DNA from: CAVYOE01 sp963770155
GTDB taxonomy: Bacteria > Actinomycetota > Thermoleophilia > Solirubrobacterales > 70-9
Length of the DNA stretch: 64,000 nucleotides
Direction: 5' to 3'
Assembly: GCA_963770155.1 (NCBI GenBank)
Contig: CAVYOE010000001.1
Coordinates: 1,612,001-1,676,000, forward strand
A program made the translations under genes and the position numbers. Positions 27,850 through 36,564 of the stretch are shown piece after piece. The notes under the pieces were generated by a model. The model made no database searches. It saw only the letters and a program-made list of their open reading frames with translations, and was not told the DNA's origin. Positions within the stretch are counted from its first letter, which is position 1; the number at the start of each line of letters is the position of its first letter.

Positions 27850-28332
27850 GTGCCTGTCCGCGAGGTCCTCCTTTATCCGGACCCCGCCCTGAAGCAGGTG
27901 GCGGCTCCGGTCCAGGCCGGGGAGTCCGAGCAGGTTGCCGCCGACTTGGTCGAGACGATGCGCTCCTTTCCCGGCTGTGTCGGCCTCTCCGCTCCGCAGA
28001 TCTCTGAGCCCACCCGGCTGATCGCGGTTGACGTCAGCGGCCACCCCAAGGCCGAGACCTCGAACGGGCTGATGGTCCTCGCCAATCCGCGGATCACCGA
28101 GCGCGAAGGAGCCGAGGTCGCGCGGGAGGGCTGCCTGTCGATCCCCGACCTGACCGCGAACGTCCGCCGCGCCACCCGGATCATGGTCGAGCACAACGGC
28201 GGGGAGGTCGAGAGCGAGGGATTCGAGGCCCGCTGCCTCCAGCACGAGATCGACCATCTCGACGGGATCCTCTTCCTCGACCGGGTCGCATCGCTGGTCG
28301 ACGACGTCTTCCGGCGGAAGAGCTACAAGTAG
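27850..28332 (+). CDS. def: Peptide deformylase
   Basis: 160-residue metalloenzyme that removes the formyl group from nascent proteins. All three motifs are seen: GLSAPQ (45-50, usually GxGxAAPQ), EGCLS (93-97) and HEIDH (132-136). C95, H132 and H136 bind the metal and E133 is the catalytic base. The GTG start at 27850 lies 5 nt after the ACT gene. Length is normal for a type I/III-like enzyme. No fmt gene is adjacent. Confidence 0.95.
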   Translation: MPVREVLLYPDPALKQVAAPVQAGESEQVAADLVETMRSFPGCVGLSAPQISEPTRLIAVDVSGHPKAETSNGLMVLANPRITEREGAEVAREGCLSIPDLTANVRRATRIMVEHNGGEVESEGFEARCLQHEIDHLDGILFLDRVASLVDDVFRRKSYK

Positions 28333-28353
28333 CCGCGGATATCAGCGGGGTAG

Positions 28354-28801
28354 CTAGCCGCGGTCGTGGAAGAAGAACTCGGGGAGCGCTCCCTCGATCA
28401 CCTCAGCGGTCATCCGCTGGGCGACCTCGAGGTTGCCGGTGCGAACCGCGATGTCGTCGAGGGTGACGATCCCGACGAGCTGGCCTGAATCGATCACGGG
28501 CAGGCGCCGAATCCGGTGGCGGACCATCAGCGCCGCCGCCTCCTCCAGATCCATCTCCGGCTCGCCCGAGACAAGCGGCCGCGATGCGTGATCGCCGACG
28601 GCGTCGTCCCCCGCCCGCTCGTCCGCGAGGACCCGCATGGCGAGGTCGCGGTCGGTGACCATCGCCGCCGGTGAGCCCTCCGGGTCGGTGATCACAACCG
28701 AGCCGACGCCGCGGTCACGCATCTGCCTCGCGCACCGAGAGAACCTCGTCATCAGCGGCAGCTGTGACCACACCCTCGGTCATGATCTCCCGAAGCTCCA
28801 T
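28354..28801 (-). pseudogene. CBS-domain-pair protein, frameshifted near its 5' end
   Basis: Two CBS domains of ~60 residues each in a stand-alone protein of about 149 residues. It begins MELREIMTEGVVTAAADDE at ATG 28801, then after a frame break at ~28723 continues QMRDRGVGSVVITDPEGSPA, VTDRDLAMRVLA and RRLPVIDSGQLVGIVTLDDI. CBS pairs bind adenine nucleotides and act as energy or redox sensors. The break fits loss of one copy of the 8-nt unit CGCGAGGC: two copies would restore VREAARQMRDRG. The gene may be intact in the organism if this is a sequencing error. Confidence 0.75.
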
Positions 28802-28808
28802 CCCCCGG

Positions 28809-28814
28809 TACCGT
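28809..28814 (+). promoter_or_regulatory. TACCGT -10-like box, leaderless type
   Basis: TACCGT ends 8 nt before ATG 28823. It lies in the 21-nt divergent gap next to the CBS gene start. Confidence 0.35.
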
Positions 28815-28822
28815 AGTGCCCG

Positions 28823-29986
28823 ATGGCATCGCAACGCGGCCCCATCGCCCTCTACGGAGCCACCGGCTACACCGGCCGCCTGGTGGCAGCCGAGCTCGCC
28901 AGTGCCGAGGCTGACTTCGTCATCTCGGGGCGCAACCGCGGCAAGCTCGAGTCCCTCGCCGAGGACATCGGCCGCGTCTCCGCTGTCCAGCCAGTGTCCC
29001 TCGACGACGCCGCCGGCCTGCGCTGACCTGTTTGCCGATTGCGCCGCGGTGATCAACTGCGCCGGGCCCTTCACCCTTTATGGAGAGCCGGTGCTGCGCG
29101 CCGCGATCGAGACCGGCACCCATTACCTCGACACCACCGGGGAGCAGGCGTACATGGACATGATCTTCCGGCGCTTCGGGGCCGAGGCCGAGCGCCAGCG
29201 GGTCGCCGCGATCCCGGCGATGGGCTTCGACTACGTGCCCGGCGACATGCTCGCCTCGCTCACCGCCGAGGGGCATGGGGGAGCTGGAGGAGATCTCGCT
29301 CGCCTACTCGGTCAAGGGATTCGGCGCCACTCACGGAACGATGCTGTCGGCGGTGGAGATGCTGCGCGGAGTCGGCCAGGTCGAGTACCGCGAGCGGTGC
29401 GTGGCGACCCGCGCCGCAGAGCTGGGGCCGGGGCAGCTTCGACTTCGGCGGCCGAAATCGGAGAGCAGCGCATGGTGCGCTATCCGAGCGGCGAGCAGAT
29501 CACGGTGCCGCGCCACGTCAGCACCCGCAAGGTCACGACGATCATGAGCTCCAAGACCCTCGTCCCGGCGATCCCGCCGCCGGCGCTCTCCCCTACCTCG
29601 CCCGCCCCATCAGCCTGTTGCTGCGCACACCGGCGCGCAAAGCGCTCGGCGCAAGGCGATCGCACGGCTTCCCGAGGGCCCGAGCGAGGAGGAGCGCAAG
29701 GCCGCCCGGTTCGTGATCGTCTGCGACGCGCGCTCCTCGAAGGGCGACTCACCGCGGCCGAGATCACCGGCTCCGATTCTATGGGCTGACCGGCGCCGCC
29801 GTCGCGCACGGGGCCGTGATCGCGGCGTCTCGGGGCTTCCGCGGCCGCGGGGCGCTGGCACCGGCACAGGCGTTCAAGCCGAAGCAATTCCTCTCCGAAC
29901 TCGATCGGTTCGACGTTCGCTGGGAGGTCGATTCGGACTCGAAACCGGCCGCGGCTGCGCCCGAGCCGGTTCCCGCCGCCGGCTAG
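28823..29986 (+). pseudogene. Trans-acting enoyl reductase / saccharopine dehydrogenase-like gene with many frame breaks
   Basis: The product of ~385 residues can be followed through all three frames. It starts IALYGATGYTGRLVAAELA (the Rossmann nucleotide site), then ADCAAVINCAGPFTLYGEPV, THYLDTTGEQAYMD, IPAMGFDYVPGDM, LAYSVKGFGATHGTML, SWGRGSFDFG, MVRYPSGEQITVPRHVSTRK, PYLARPISLLLRTPARKALG, KAARFVIVCDARSS and finally YGLTGAAVAHGAVI to the TAG at 29984. At least seven indels are needed (near 29024, 29270, 29395, 29448, 29580, 29650, 29738). The family acts with lipid polyketide synthases in mycobacteria. All family motifs survive, so decay is recent or the errors are technical. Confidence 0.75.
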
Positions 29987-29987
29987 C

Positions 29988-30620
29988 GTGCCGGGCCGAG
30001 CCGGCGAGCAGCCCGCCGTCGATGTGAGCGGGGCGGCAACTCCGGGCGGACCCTGCCCCGTCTGCGGCAAGCCGCTCTTCCCGCAACTCGAAGTTGATGG
30101 ACGGACCTTCGATCGCTGCGAGGAGTGCGGCTTGGTGATCGCCCGCGGCGGCGATGCAGGCAGGCTCGAGGCGGCGCTGGCGCAGGTGAGCTCGGGCTCC
30201 GAGCTGCCGAACGCCGCCAGCGCCCAGGCGACGATCGGCGCCGAGAGCTGGGCCCCGCTGGGTACTCACGAGGTCATCCTGACCCCGCGTGCCGTGGAGC
30301 TGCTCGCCGAGGGGCGGGGCGAAGCCCTCGCCGGCACTTCCTATCGGGCGAGCCCCGGGATGGCGGCGATGATGGCGACCATCCTCAACCTGCTCACGTT
30401 CAACCGGGACTTCGCCCGGAGGGCAATCCGTCGCGAGCTCACCCCGCGCCGCGCGCGGGGCGGCTGGGCCGGCTTCTTGATCGACACCCTGGTCACCGCC
30501 TTCACGGCGGTTCCCGTCGCCCTGCTGACCCTCGTGCTGGAGGGAGCCGCGATCCTCGCCCGGCGCGGCGGCGTGATGCGCGCGGAACTCAGCCGGCGCG
30601 CTTCTCGCGCGCCGGGCTGA
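29988..30620 (+). CDS. Zinc-ribbon protein with C-terminal membrane segment, unknown function
   Basis: 210 residues. An N-terminal zinc ribbon has C23, C26, C44 and C47 (CPVCGKPL and CEECGLVI). A middle helical region follows, then a hydrophobic stretch at ~158-190 (FLIDTLVTAFTAVPVALLTL) and a basic end. Not a recognised family. The GTG start at 29988 comes 1 nt after the stop of the preceding broken gene, so it was probably translationally coupled to it. The 3' end overlaps the convergent hydrolase-fold gene by 32 nt. Confidence 0.65.
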   Translation: MPGRAGEQPAVDVSGAATPGGPCPVCGKPLFPQLEVDGRTFDRCEECGLVIARGGDAGRLEAALAQVSSGSELPNAASAQATIGAESWAPLGTHEVILTPRAVELLAEGRGEALAGTSYRASPGMAAMMATILNLLTFNRDFARRAIRRELTPRRARGGWAGFLIDTLVTAFTAVPVALLTLVLEGAAILARRGGVMRAELSRRASRAPG

Positions 30621-31371
30621 TCTCGAGCACCAGCTCGGCCAGCCCGCCGGGCGCCCCAAGGTGGGGCGGGCCCTGACCGGACACCTCCCGGAGCTCGGTG
30701 TGCGCGAGCCGCCGGGCCAATCCCTCGCAGGCCTCGCGGACCATGAGGGGGGTCGAGCTCGAGACCGCGATCCGGGAGGGGTGCTCGACATGCTTCAACT
30801 CGGCCAGTGGGATGCTCCAGGCGGGGACGGCGCCGAGCTCCGCGAACAGACTGGTTGGGCGCTCCAGCCCCGGCGCGGTGAGCTCGGCAGGCAGCCTTCC
30901 CACGCCCGGGCCGAGGGCGCCTAGCTCTCCCGAGAGATAGAGCTCGGAGGCGGCGCGCGGACCTCCCTCGCGGTGGGCAACCTCCAGCGCCATCCGATCT
31001 TTGGAGAGCGCTTCTGTCGCCGCATCGGAGAAGGAGAGCAGCGGCGGCTCAACCAGGACCGCGCCGGCGATCAGATCGGGCCGGCCCACCAGCAGGTCCA
31101 GGGCGATGACCGCCCCGATCCCGGCCCCGCAGACGATCGCTGGCTCGCGATCGGAGAGCAGCGTCGCGGCGTGCTCGGCCTGCTCGGAGATCGTCGTCGC
31201 GACGTAGCCCTCAGGTGGCTCCGAGCTGCCCCATCCAAGCCGGTCGGGGGCGATCATCCTCATCCGCCCTCCGATCACGGCGGCGAGCGGATCCCACACG
31301 TCGCCACCGGTGGCGGTCTCGTGCAGGCAGAAAAGCGGCGCTGGGACTAGTCCCGCGCGCCCGATCTCCAG
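30589..31371 (-). CDS. Alpha/beta-hydrolase-fold protein lacking the nucleophile
   Basis: About 260 residues with an alpha/beta-hydrolase layout: PAPLFCLHETATGGDVWDPL (oxyanion region), MIAPDRLGWGSSEPP, then IVCGAGIGAVIAL where the nucleophile elbow GxSxG should be. The Ser is replaced by Gly (GAGIG) and the usual acid after strand 7 reads RIAVSSSTPL. The C-terminal His region GPPHLGAPGGLAEL is kept. It is therefore probably not a classical hydrolase. The first conserved residues are encoded before any ATG/GTG/TTG; CTG 31371, with gcgagg 5 nt upstream, is the best start. It overlaps the SDR gene by 25 nt. Confidence 0.7.
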   Translation of the reverse strand: MEIGRAGLVPAPLFCLHETATGGDVWDPLAAVIGGRMRMIAPDRLGWGSSEPPEGYVATTISEQAEHAATLLSDREPAIVCGAGIGAVIALDLLVGRPDLIAGAVLVEPPLLSFSDAATEALSKDRMALEVAHREGGPRAASELYLSGELGALGPGVGRLPAELTAPGLERPTSLFAELGAVPAWSIPLAELKHVEHPSRIAVSSSTPLMVREACEGLARRLAHTELREVSGQGPPHLGAPGGLAELVLEISPAREKRAG

Positions 31372-32156
31372 AGTCGCCTCGCGATCGGGAGCAGGGCGGC
31401 TCGCGGCGAATGCCGGCCGGCCAGAGCCTGGCCGCGATTGATCAGACCGGGCACCACTACGCGCTTGCCCTGCTCGAGGCCGCGTACCGCCTGGGACGCG
31501 ACATCCTTGGCCGACATCCAGAAGACATCCGGCAGCTTCTCCTCTGAGCCTTCTATCCCCGCAACCTCGGTGAATTCGGTCCGGACCGGGCCCGGGCAAA
31601 GTGCGGTCAGGGTGACGCCCTTACCCCGGACTTCGGAGCTGATCGCCTCAGTGAGGCTGAGGACGTACGCCTTGGTCGCGGCGTAGTTGGCGGTCCCGGG
31701 GAGCGGTTGAAAGGCAGCGATCGAAGCGACGTTGAGCACGGCGCCCTGACCACGCTCGACCATCCCCGGCAGGTAGCGGGCGGTGAGATCGGTGACCGCC
31801 TCGACGTTGAGCCGGACCATGTTCAGCAGCCATTCGCGATCGGTCTCGGCGAAATCATCGCCGCCGCCGAAGCCGGCGTTGTTGACTAGGACCTCGACCT
31901 CGAGCCCGCGCTTGCTGATCTCCTCGGCAAGCGTGTCGCGACCGTCGGAGTCGACGAGGTCGGCGCCGATCACTTCGGCCCGCACGCCCTTCTCCTCGAG
32001 CTCAGATGCGAGATCGCGAAGACGCTCCTCGCGGCGGGCCACCAGGGTGACGCCGTGTCCGCGGTCGGCGAGCTCGGTGGCGATCGCGGCGCCAATTCCC
32101 GCGGAGGCGCCGGTCACCAGCGCAGTCGACGACTCCGATGGCGGCGGCAGCGCCAC
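31347..32156 (-). CDS. Short-chain dehydrogenase/reductase (SDR)
   Basis: 269-residue classical SDR. The cofactor site TGASAGIG is at 15-22, R41-R42 after strand 2 suggests NADP preference, and NNAGFG is at 92-97. Catalytic N117, S145, Y158 and K162 (YAATK) are all present. The C-terminal part with CPGPVRTEF is typical of membrane-associated or lipid-modifying SDRs of the DltE type. The start is GTG 32156; a TAGGCT box 5 nt upstream overlaps the stop of the preceding gene. Confidence 0.9.
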   Translation of the reverse strand: MALPPPSESSTALVTGASAGIGAAIATELADRGHGVTLVARREERLRDLASELEEKGVRAEVIGADLVDSDGRDTLAEEISKRGLEVEVLVNNAGFGGGDDFAETDREWLLNMVRLNVEAVTDLTARYLPGMVERGQGAVLNVASIAAFQPLPGTANYAATKAYVLSLTEAISSEVRGKGVTLTALCPGPVRTEFTEVAGIEGSEEKLPDVFWMSAKDVASQAVRGLEQGKRVVVPGLINRGQALAGRHSPRAALLPIARRLWRSGARD

Positions 32157-32161
32157 TACAG

Positions 32162-32167
32162 AGCCTA
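32162..32167 (-). promoter_or_regulatory. TAGGCT -10-like box, leaderless type
   Basis: On the minus strand TAGGCT ends 5 nt before GTG 32156. Its first three bases are the stop codon of the upstream gene. Confidence 0.3.
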
Positions 32168-32482
32168 GGAGAGGCCCTCGCGCGCCTCGCGAACGAGGGT
32201 GACGGCCTCCGGAAAGACGATCCGGATCGCGTCGCGGACCTGGATCGCCTGCTCGTCGCTGCTGCCCTGGAGGTCGAGCCGGTTGATCGACGCGACGGTC
32301 ATGTCGACAGCGAGCTTGATCGCGTTGTCGGCCCAGGCAACCCTCTGAGCGCCCTGCATCTGCTCGGCCATCTCGCCGAGCTGGCGCCGCAGCTCATCGG
32401 GATCGCCGAAGAGGCCACCGAGGCCGCCTTCTTCCATGACGGCGATCATAGAGAGGTAGTCCTGCTGCGACGGATCGGTCAC
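32165..32482 (-). CDS. Small helical protein of unknown function
   Basis: About 105 residues from GTG 32482 (ATG 32449 is an alternative giving 94). Sequence features: a Gly-rich GGLGGLFGDPDELRRQLGEM start, then amphipathic helices (EQMQGAQRVAWADNAIKLAV, MTVASINRLDL) and VREAREGLS at the end. No signal peptide, membrane helix or metal motif. It is divergent from the secreted protein at 32528 and 8 nt upstream of the SDR gene. Function not recognised. Confidence 0.6.
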   Translation of the reverse strand: MTDPSQQDYLSMIAVMEEGGLGGLFGDPDELRRQLGEMAEQMQGAQRVAWADNAIKLAVDMTVASINRLDLQGSSDEQAIQVRDAIRIVFPEAVTLVREAREGLS

Positions 32483-32514
32483 ATCGTGCGCGCCACCTGC
32501 GCAGCCGGTGCCCG

Positions 32515-32520
32515 TAGCTT
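32515..32520 (+). promoter_or_regulatory. TAGCTT -10-like box, leaderless type
   Basis: TAGCTT ends 7 nt before ATG 32528, in the 45-nt divergent gap. Same hexamer as in front of acs. Confidence 0.4.
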
Positions 32521-32527
32521 CGCCGGG

Positions 32528-33187
32528 ATGGTCCTGCCCCCGTCCACCGGGCGCTCGCCTGGCTCGGCTGCGGTCGAGCATCTGGCACTGGCGGTCCTGA
32601 TCGCCCTGCTCACGGTTGCGGGAATCGCGGCCCTTGCCGCGGAGCCGCCGCACCGGACGGGGCGCGAGCTCGGCGGAACGATCGCGCGCAAGCTCGTTTG
32701 CGCCCCGCGGGCGCCGGATCCCTGCAACCGCGATCCTCTGGCGCTCGCCTACGGGTTCCCGCTGGGGAAGCTGGTCCGCTCGCTCGCACCGGACCCGGCT
32801 GTGGCGCGGGGTCCCGGCGCCAGCGCCCTGATCCCGGTCGATTTCCGCCGCTGCCGCCGGGCGAGCTGCGCGGTCCCCTCAGAGCGGCCGGGCCTGACCA
32901 CGGCTGGAAGGAGGGTCACCGCGTTCACCCAGGTCGAGGACCACCGGCGAAGCGATGGATTCGTCCGAGTCACCTACTGGCTCTACCGGCCGGGCCTTGG
33001 CTGGGAGGCGCTCGTGCGCGAGGGGACAGCCTCGGAGATCGCCGCCGCCGAGCAGATCCGGCTCCGCCGGGACGAGCATCCGCTCCTGGTGCCGCTGGAG
33101 ACGCTGGCAGGCCGAAACCACTACCGCTTCAATCCGGTCGAGAAACCGCCGTGGCGCTGGAAGGTCCCGGGAACCTATCCCGGGTGA
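32528..33187 (+). CDS. Membrane-anchored or secreted protein of unknown function
   Basis: 219 residues with one hydrophobic helix near the N-terminus (~18-40, HLALAVLIALLTVAGIAALA) and the rest outside. The extracellular part has four Cys (CAPRAPDPC, FRRCRRASC), then FVRVTYWLYRPGLGW and an ending of RNHYRFNPVEKPPWRW. A conserved-looking soluble domain, but not one I recognise. ATG 32528 follows a TAGCTT box by 7 nt. Convergent with the flippase-like gene (2-nt gap). Confidence 0.68.
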   Translation: MVLPPSTGRSPGSAAVEHLALAVLIALLTVAGIAALAAEPPHRTGRELGGTIARKLVCAPRAPDPCNRDPLALAYGFPLGKLVRSLAPDPAVARGPGASALIPVDFRRCRRASCAVPSERPGLTTAGRRVTAFTQVEDHRRSDGFVRVTYWLYRPGLGWEALVREGTASEIAAAEQIRLRRDEHPLLVPLETLAGRNHYRFNPVEKPPWRWKVPGTYPG

Positions 33188-33189
33188 AG

Positions 33190-34180
33190 CTAGCCGGGCT
33201 CGCTCTTCTGGGTGTCGGCCTCGGCCCGGCGGATCAGGTCGCGCCAGTTCGAAGTCCTGAAAACGAAGACGAGTGCGATGAACCCGAGCAGCATCGCGAA
33301 CGCCGCGACCGCGACCTGCTGGCCGACCGAGTAGGCGAGCACCTCGGTCCGGGTCGCGCCGGCGGCACCGGTCAGGGTCGCGACCAACAGGGCCTGCTGA
33401 GCGCCGGCGCCACCCGGGGTGAACGGCAGCAGGGTCGAGACCGACTGGACGCTCATCACCAGCAGCACGTTCTGGGCCGAGCCGCCGATGTGGAAGGCAT
33501 CGAGGAAGAACCAGAAGGAGCGCGAACCGCGCCAGCCAGGCGACCGCCTGCCACGACGCGACCGTACGGAGGTAACGGGTGCGATCCGCGAGCACGATCG
33601 CGCCCTGCTTGACCCGGTCCCAGAACTTCTCCGCGCGCCGGGCGACGATCGCGAAGCCCACGATCGCCGCGATCCCCAGTGCCGTCAGGAAGAAGATGAG
33701 GAATCGGGGGTGATCGGCCCAGAAGGAGATCTCGAACGCCGGCAGGTCGGGCAGCTCGGGCGGTTTGGGCAGCAGCCCCTGCGTCAGCGCATATATGAAG
33801 ACGAGGATGCCGACGCTGGTGTCGAAGATCGACTGGACGAAGAAGGACGAGGTGATCGCCGGATAGGAGGAGCGGTCTACCGACCGCTTGGCGAGGAAGA
33901 TCTTTACCGCGTCGCCGACCCGCGCCGGGATGAAGCTGTTCATGCCGGCACCCACCAGATATGAGGCCGCGATCTTCCTGAACGGGACCTTCTCCCCGGG
34001 GTAGGCAGCGATCAGCGTGTTCTGCCAGCAGCGGGCCCGCGCCAGCAGCATCCCCAGGTAGAAGACGAAGGCAACCACGATCCACCCCCAGTTGATCGCG
34101 GCGAGGTTCTCGAAGAAAAGCTCGGCCGCGTTGAGAAAGCGGTCGAGGCTTTGCTCGAGATCGACTGCCCCGAGCGGCAT
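33190..34180 (-). pseudogene. LPG-synthase transmembrane-domain (flippase-like) protein, frameshifted
   Basis: About 330 residues with some eight membrane helices of the lysylphosphatidylglycerol synthase TM region family (UPF0104/YbhN/AglD type), lipid-linked transporters or flippases. It reads MPLGAVDLEQSLDRFLNAAE, KVPFRKIAASYLVGAGMNSF, IPARVGDAVKIFLAKRS and AWLARFA, then after a frame break at ~33522 continues SFWFFLDAFHIGGSAQNVLL and SVSTLLPFTPGGAGAQQALL, the family motif. ATG 34180 overlaps the stop of the DUF2804-like gene. One indel is enough to restore the frame. Confidence 0.78.
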
Positions 34181-35077
34181 CACCAGAGCGCCGAGTGCTC
34201 CTCCATCACACCGAAGCCGCGCTCGAGCTCGATCCCCGGGAGTCCGCCCGCGAAGCTGCCGAACTGGTGCCGGTAGCGGGAGCGGACCACCAGGAAGTTG
34301 TCGTCCCGGGCGCGCTCCGACTCCTCTGAGAAGCGCAGCCGCGTGCCGTCGGCGAACTCGATCGACTCGAGCCCGCTGAAGCGGACCGGGTCGGGCTCGG
34401 TCGGAGATCCGTCCACCCAGATGGCGCGCTCGCTGCCGCGCGGCGGGTCGTTGATGCCGGTGACCAGGTTCCAGCCGACCTGCACGGCCATCGGTCGTCG
34501 TGCCGACCCCGGCCGACCAGTGCCAGTCGACCCGGCGCTGGTGATAGCCGGCCGAGACGTCATCGACTCCCAGGGGTCCCTCCACCTTCCAACTGCGGCC
34601 GCCGGCCTCGATCGTGCCGCTCACCTCGACCCCCGCGAGCTTGCGGGTCCAGCCGAAGCCGTCCTCTCCGCTGGGGCAGATCGATTCGATCGCCTCTCCC
34701 TCTCCCAGCCGCAGATCGGCGCGGACCTCGCCTGCGTTGAGACGGATCGCGGACCCGTCCATCTCGACCTCCCTGCCCCCCGGCAACATGCGTGTGTGGG
34801 CGTAGCGGCGGCGCCCCTCCCGGTCCCAGACCGCCCAGAAGCTCTGCGGGACCGGGCCGATCGCAACCTGGGCTGCGCACAGCATCACCTCCTCCCCATA
34901 GACCCCGACATAACGCCAGCGCTTGCGCACCCGCCCGTTGCGAAGCAACGGCATCTCCCCGGGGGGAAGGGGCAAGTCGGGCCGGCCGGGCGCCGGTCCG
35001 CGCCACGGGAGTGCCGAGGGCTCGTGGACCCGGATCGGGGGAGCGGCGCCCTGTTCCGGCGTGCGAAAGACCTCCAC
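34180..35077 (-). pseudogene. DUF2804-like protein, frameshifted
   Basis: About 300 residues that match the DUF2804 pattern: RNGRVRKRWRYVGVYGEEVM, CAAQVAIGPVPQSFWAVWDR, GFGWTRKLAGVEVSGTIEAG, AGYHQRRVDWHWSAGVGTTT, then after a break at ~34497 VQVGWNLVTGINDPPRGSER, AIWVDGSPTEPDPVRFSGLE and GIELERGFGVMEEHSALW at the end. The family is uncharacterised, with a beta-rich hydroxyneurosporene-synthase-like fold. GTG 35077 is the chosen start. The stop TGA and the following ATG share a base, so this gene and the flippase-like gene form one unit. Confidence 0.75.
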
Positions 35078-35098
35078 GGCGCGCCAGCCTAAGGCCTC

Positions 35099-35104
35099 TA
35101 CACT
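35099..35104 (+). promoter_or_regulatory. TACACT -10-like box
   Basis: TACACT ends 9 nt before GTG 35114 of the sulfotransferase gene, in a 36-nt divergent gap. Confidence 0.35.
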
Positions 35105-35113
35105 TGCCGCCGC

Positions 35114-36112
35114 GTGGTCCCTCCCCAGACCGAAATCCGGTCCCCGAAGCCCGTGCACGACCCCGCCGACGAGGCGATGTGCACGCGAGCGCGCGAGCGC
35201 TTTGCTGCTGACCGTCGCAAGAGCGGCCGCGTGCCCCGCCGCCGCCTGCGTCACGCGGCGTTCCCGAACCTGATCATCATCGGCGGGCTCAAGTGCGGGA
35301 CGACCTCGATCCACCATTACCTGGGGCTCCACCCGGAGATCCAGATGTCGAAGCCGAAGGAGCTCAATTTTTTCTGCGCCGAGCAGAACCTCGACCTCGG
35401 TCTCGACTGGTACCGCGGTCGCTTCGACGAGCGCTTCGCGGTCCGCGGCGAGTCCTCCCCCCACTACACCAACCTGCCGCGCTTTCCCGGTGTCGCCGAG
35501 CGGATCGCCGAGCACATTCCGGATGCGAGGCTGATCTACATGGTCCGCGACCCGATCAGCCGCATCCTCTCGCACTGGCGCCATTCGACCGGGGCGGGCT
35601 ACGAGACCCGGGCCGAGATGGGCGAGGTGCTCTCCGATCCGGACACCTCCTACGTACACCGCTCGATGTACTGGATGCAGCTGCAGCCGTACCTCAAGAA
35701 CTTCGACGCAGCTCAGATCACGATCATCACGCAGGAGGAGCTCCAGGCCGAACGCGAGGAGACGATGCGAAAGGCATTCCGCTTCGCCGGTGTCGACGAG
35801 AACTTCACCTCCGAGCAGTTCGACCGCGAGTGGGAGAAGTCGACCGCGAAGGAGGGCGACAAGTACCAGTTCATGGAGCGCCTGATCAAGCTGCCCGGGT
35901 TCCGTTCGTTCGACCGCAACTTCGACCGTCTGCCCGAATCGATGCGGTGGATGGTGGAGAAGGTCGTCCACGATCCCGAGAAGCCGTCGGCCCCGAAGCC
36001 CGAGCTCCCCGACGCGACCAGGGAAAGGCTCGCCACGTTTTTCGGGGAGGACGTCGCGGCGCTGCAGGAATTCGCCGGGCGCAAGTTCGCCGGCTGGGCC
36101 GACTACAGCTAG
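35114..36112 (+). CDS. PAPS-dependent sulfotransferase family protein
   Basis: 332 residues. The 5'-phosphosulfate loop GGLKCGTTSIHHYL is at 57-70 (K60 catalytic) and the 3'-phosphate motif MVRDPISRILSHWRH near 146-160; both are hallmarks of PAPS sulfotransferases that sulfate sugars or lipids. Two YxxPRF-type segments (SPHYTNLPRFPG) fit the family. The first ~45 residues are basic and unconserved; M22 (ATG 35177) could be the start instead of GTG 35114. Neighbours with lipid-flippase features suggest an envelope glycoconjugate as substrate, which is inference. Confidence 0.85.
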   Translation: MVPPQTEIRSPKPVHDPADEAMCTRARERFAADRRKSGRVPRRRLRHAAFPNLIIIGGLKCGTTSIHHYLGLHPEIQMSKPKELNFFCAEQNLDLGLDWYRGRFDERFAVRGESSPHYTNLPRFPGVAERIAEHIPDARLIYMVRDPISRILSHWRHSTGAGYETRAEMGEVLSDPDTSYVHRSMYWMQLQPYLKNFDAAQITIITQEELQAEREETMRKAFRFAGVDENFTSEQFDREWEKSTAKEGDKYQFMERLIKLPGFRSFDRNFDRLPESMRWMVEKVVHDPEKPSAPKPELPDATRERLATFFGEDVAALQEFAGRKFAGWADYS

Positions 36113-36116
36113 CCGG

Positions 36117-36554
36117 ATGAAGGTCTCCGTCGCAGCAGACGAGCGCGTCGGGGTTGCCGAGGCGGTTCTGGAGGAGCTCCGTAAGCGCGGGCACGAGCCG
36201 ATTCCCCACGGTGCCCTCTCCGACGAAGAGCGCGACGACTGGGCCTGGGCGAGCGAGGCCGCCGCGCGGGACGTCTCCGAAGGTCGCGCCGACCAGGCGA
36301 TCGTCTGCTGCTGGACCGGGACCGGCGCCTCGATCGCCGCCAACAAGGTCCCGGGGATCCGCGCGGCGCTCTGTTCCGATGCGCAGACCGCCGAGGGGGC
36401 GCGGAAATGGAACGACGCAAACGCCCTCGCGATCAGCCTGCGCGCGACCTCGGCGGCCGAGCTCGGAGAGATCCTCGACGCCTGGTTCGAGTCGTCGGCC
36501 AGCGACGAGAGCGACGATCGCGCCAACGTCGAGCATCTGGACGAGATCGGGTGA
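36117..36554 (+). CDS. RpiB/LacA-LacB family protein with altered active site
   Basis: 145 residues. The RpiB core is clear: KVSVAADERV at the N-terminus, VCCWTGTGASIAANKVPGIR (63-82), then AALCSDAQTAEGARKWNDAN. In ribose-5-phosphate isomerase B the N-terminal SDHAG motif and a His after the ALCHD segment are used in ring opening; here they read ADERV and ALCSD, so those His are missing while C64/C65 and the TGTG loop remain. The C-terminal 25 residues are acidic and unconserved. ATG 36117 lies 4 nt after the sulfotransferase gene. Confidence 0.78.
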   Translation: MKVSVAADERVGVAEAVLEELRKRGHEPIPHGALSDEERDDWAWASEAAARDVSEGRADQAIVCCWTGTGASIAANKVPGIRAALCSDAQTAEGARKWNDANALAISLRATSAAELGEILDAWFESSASDESDDRANVEHLDEIG

Positions 36555-36564
36555 GCGAGGGCCA

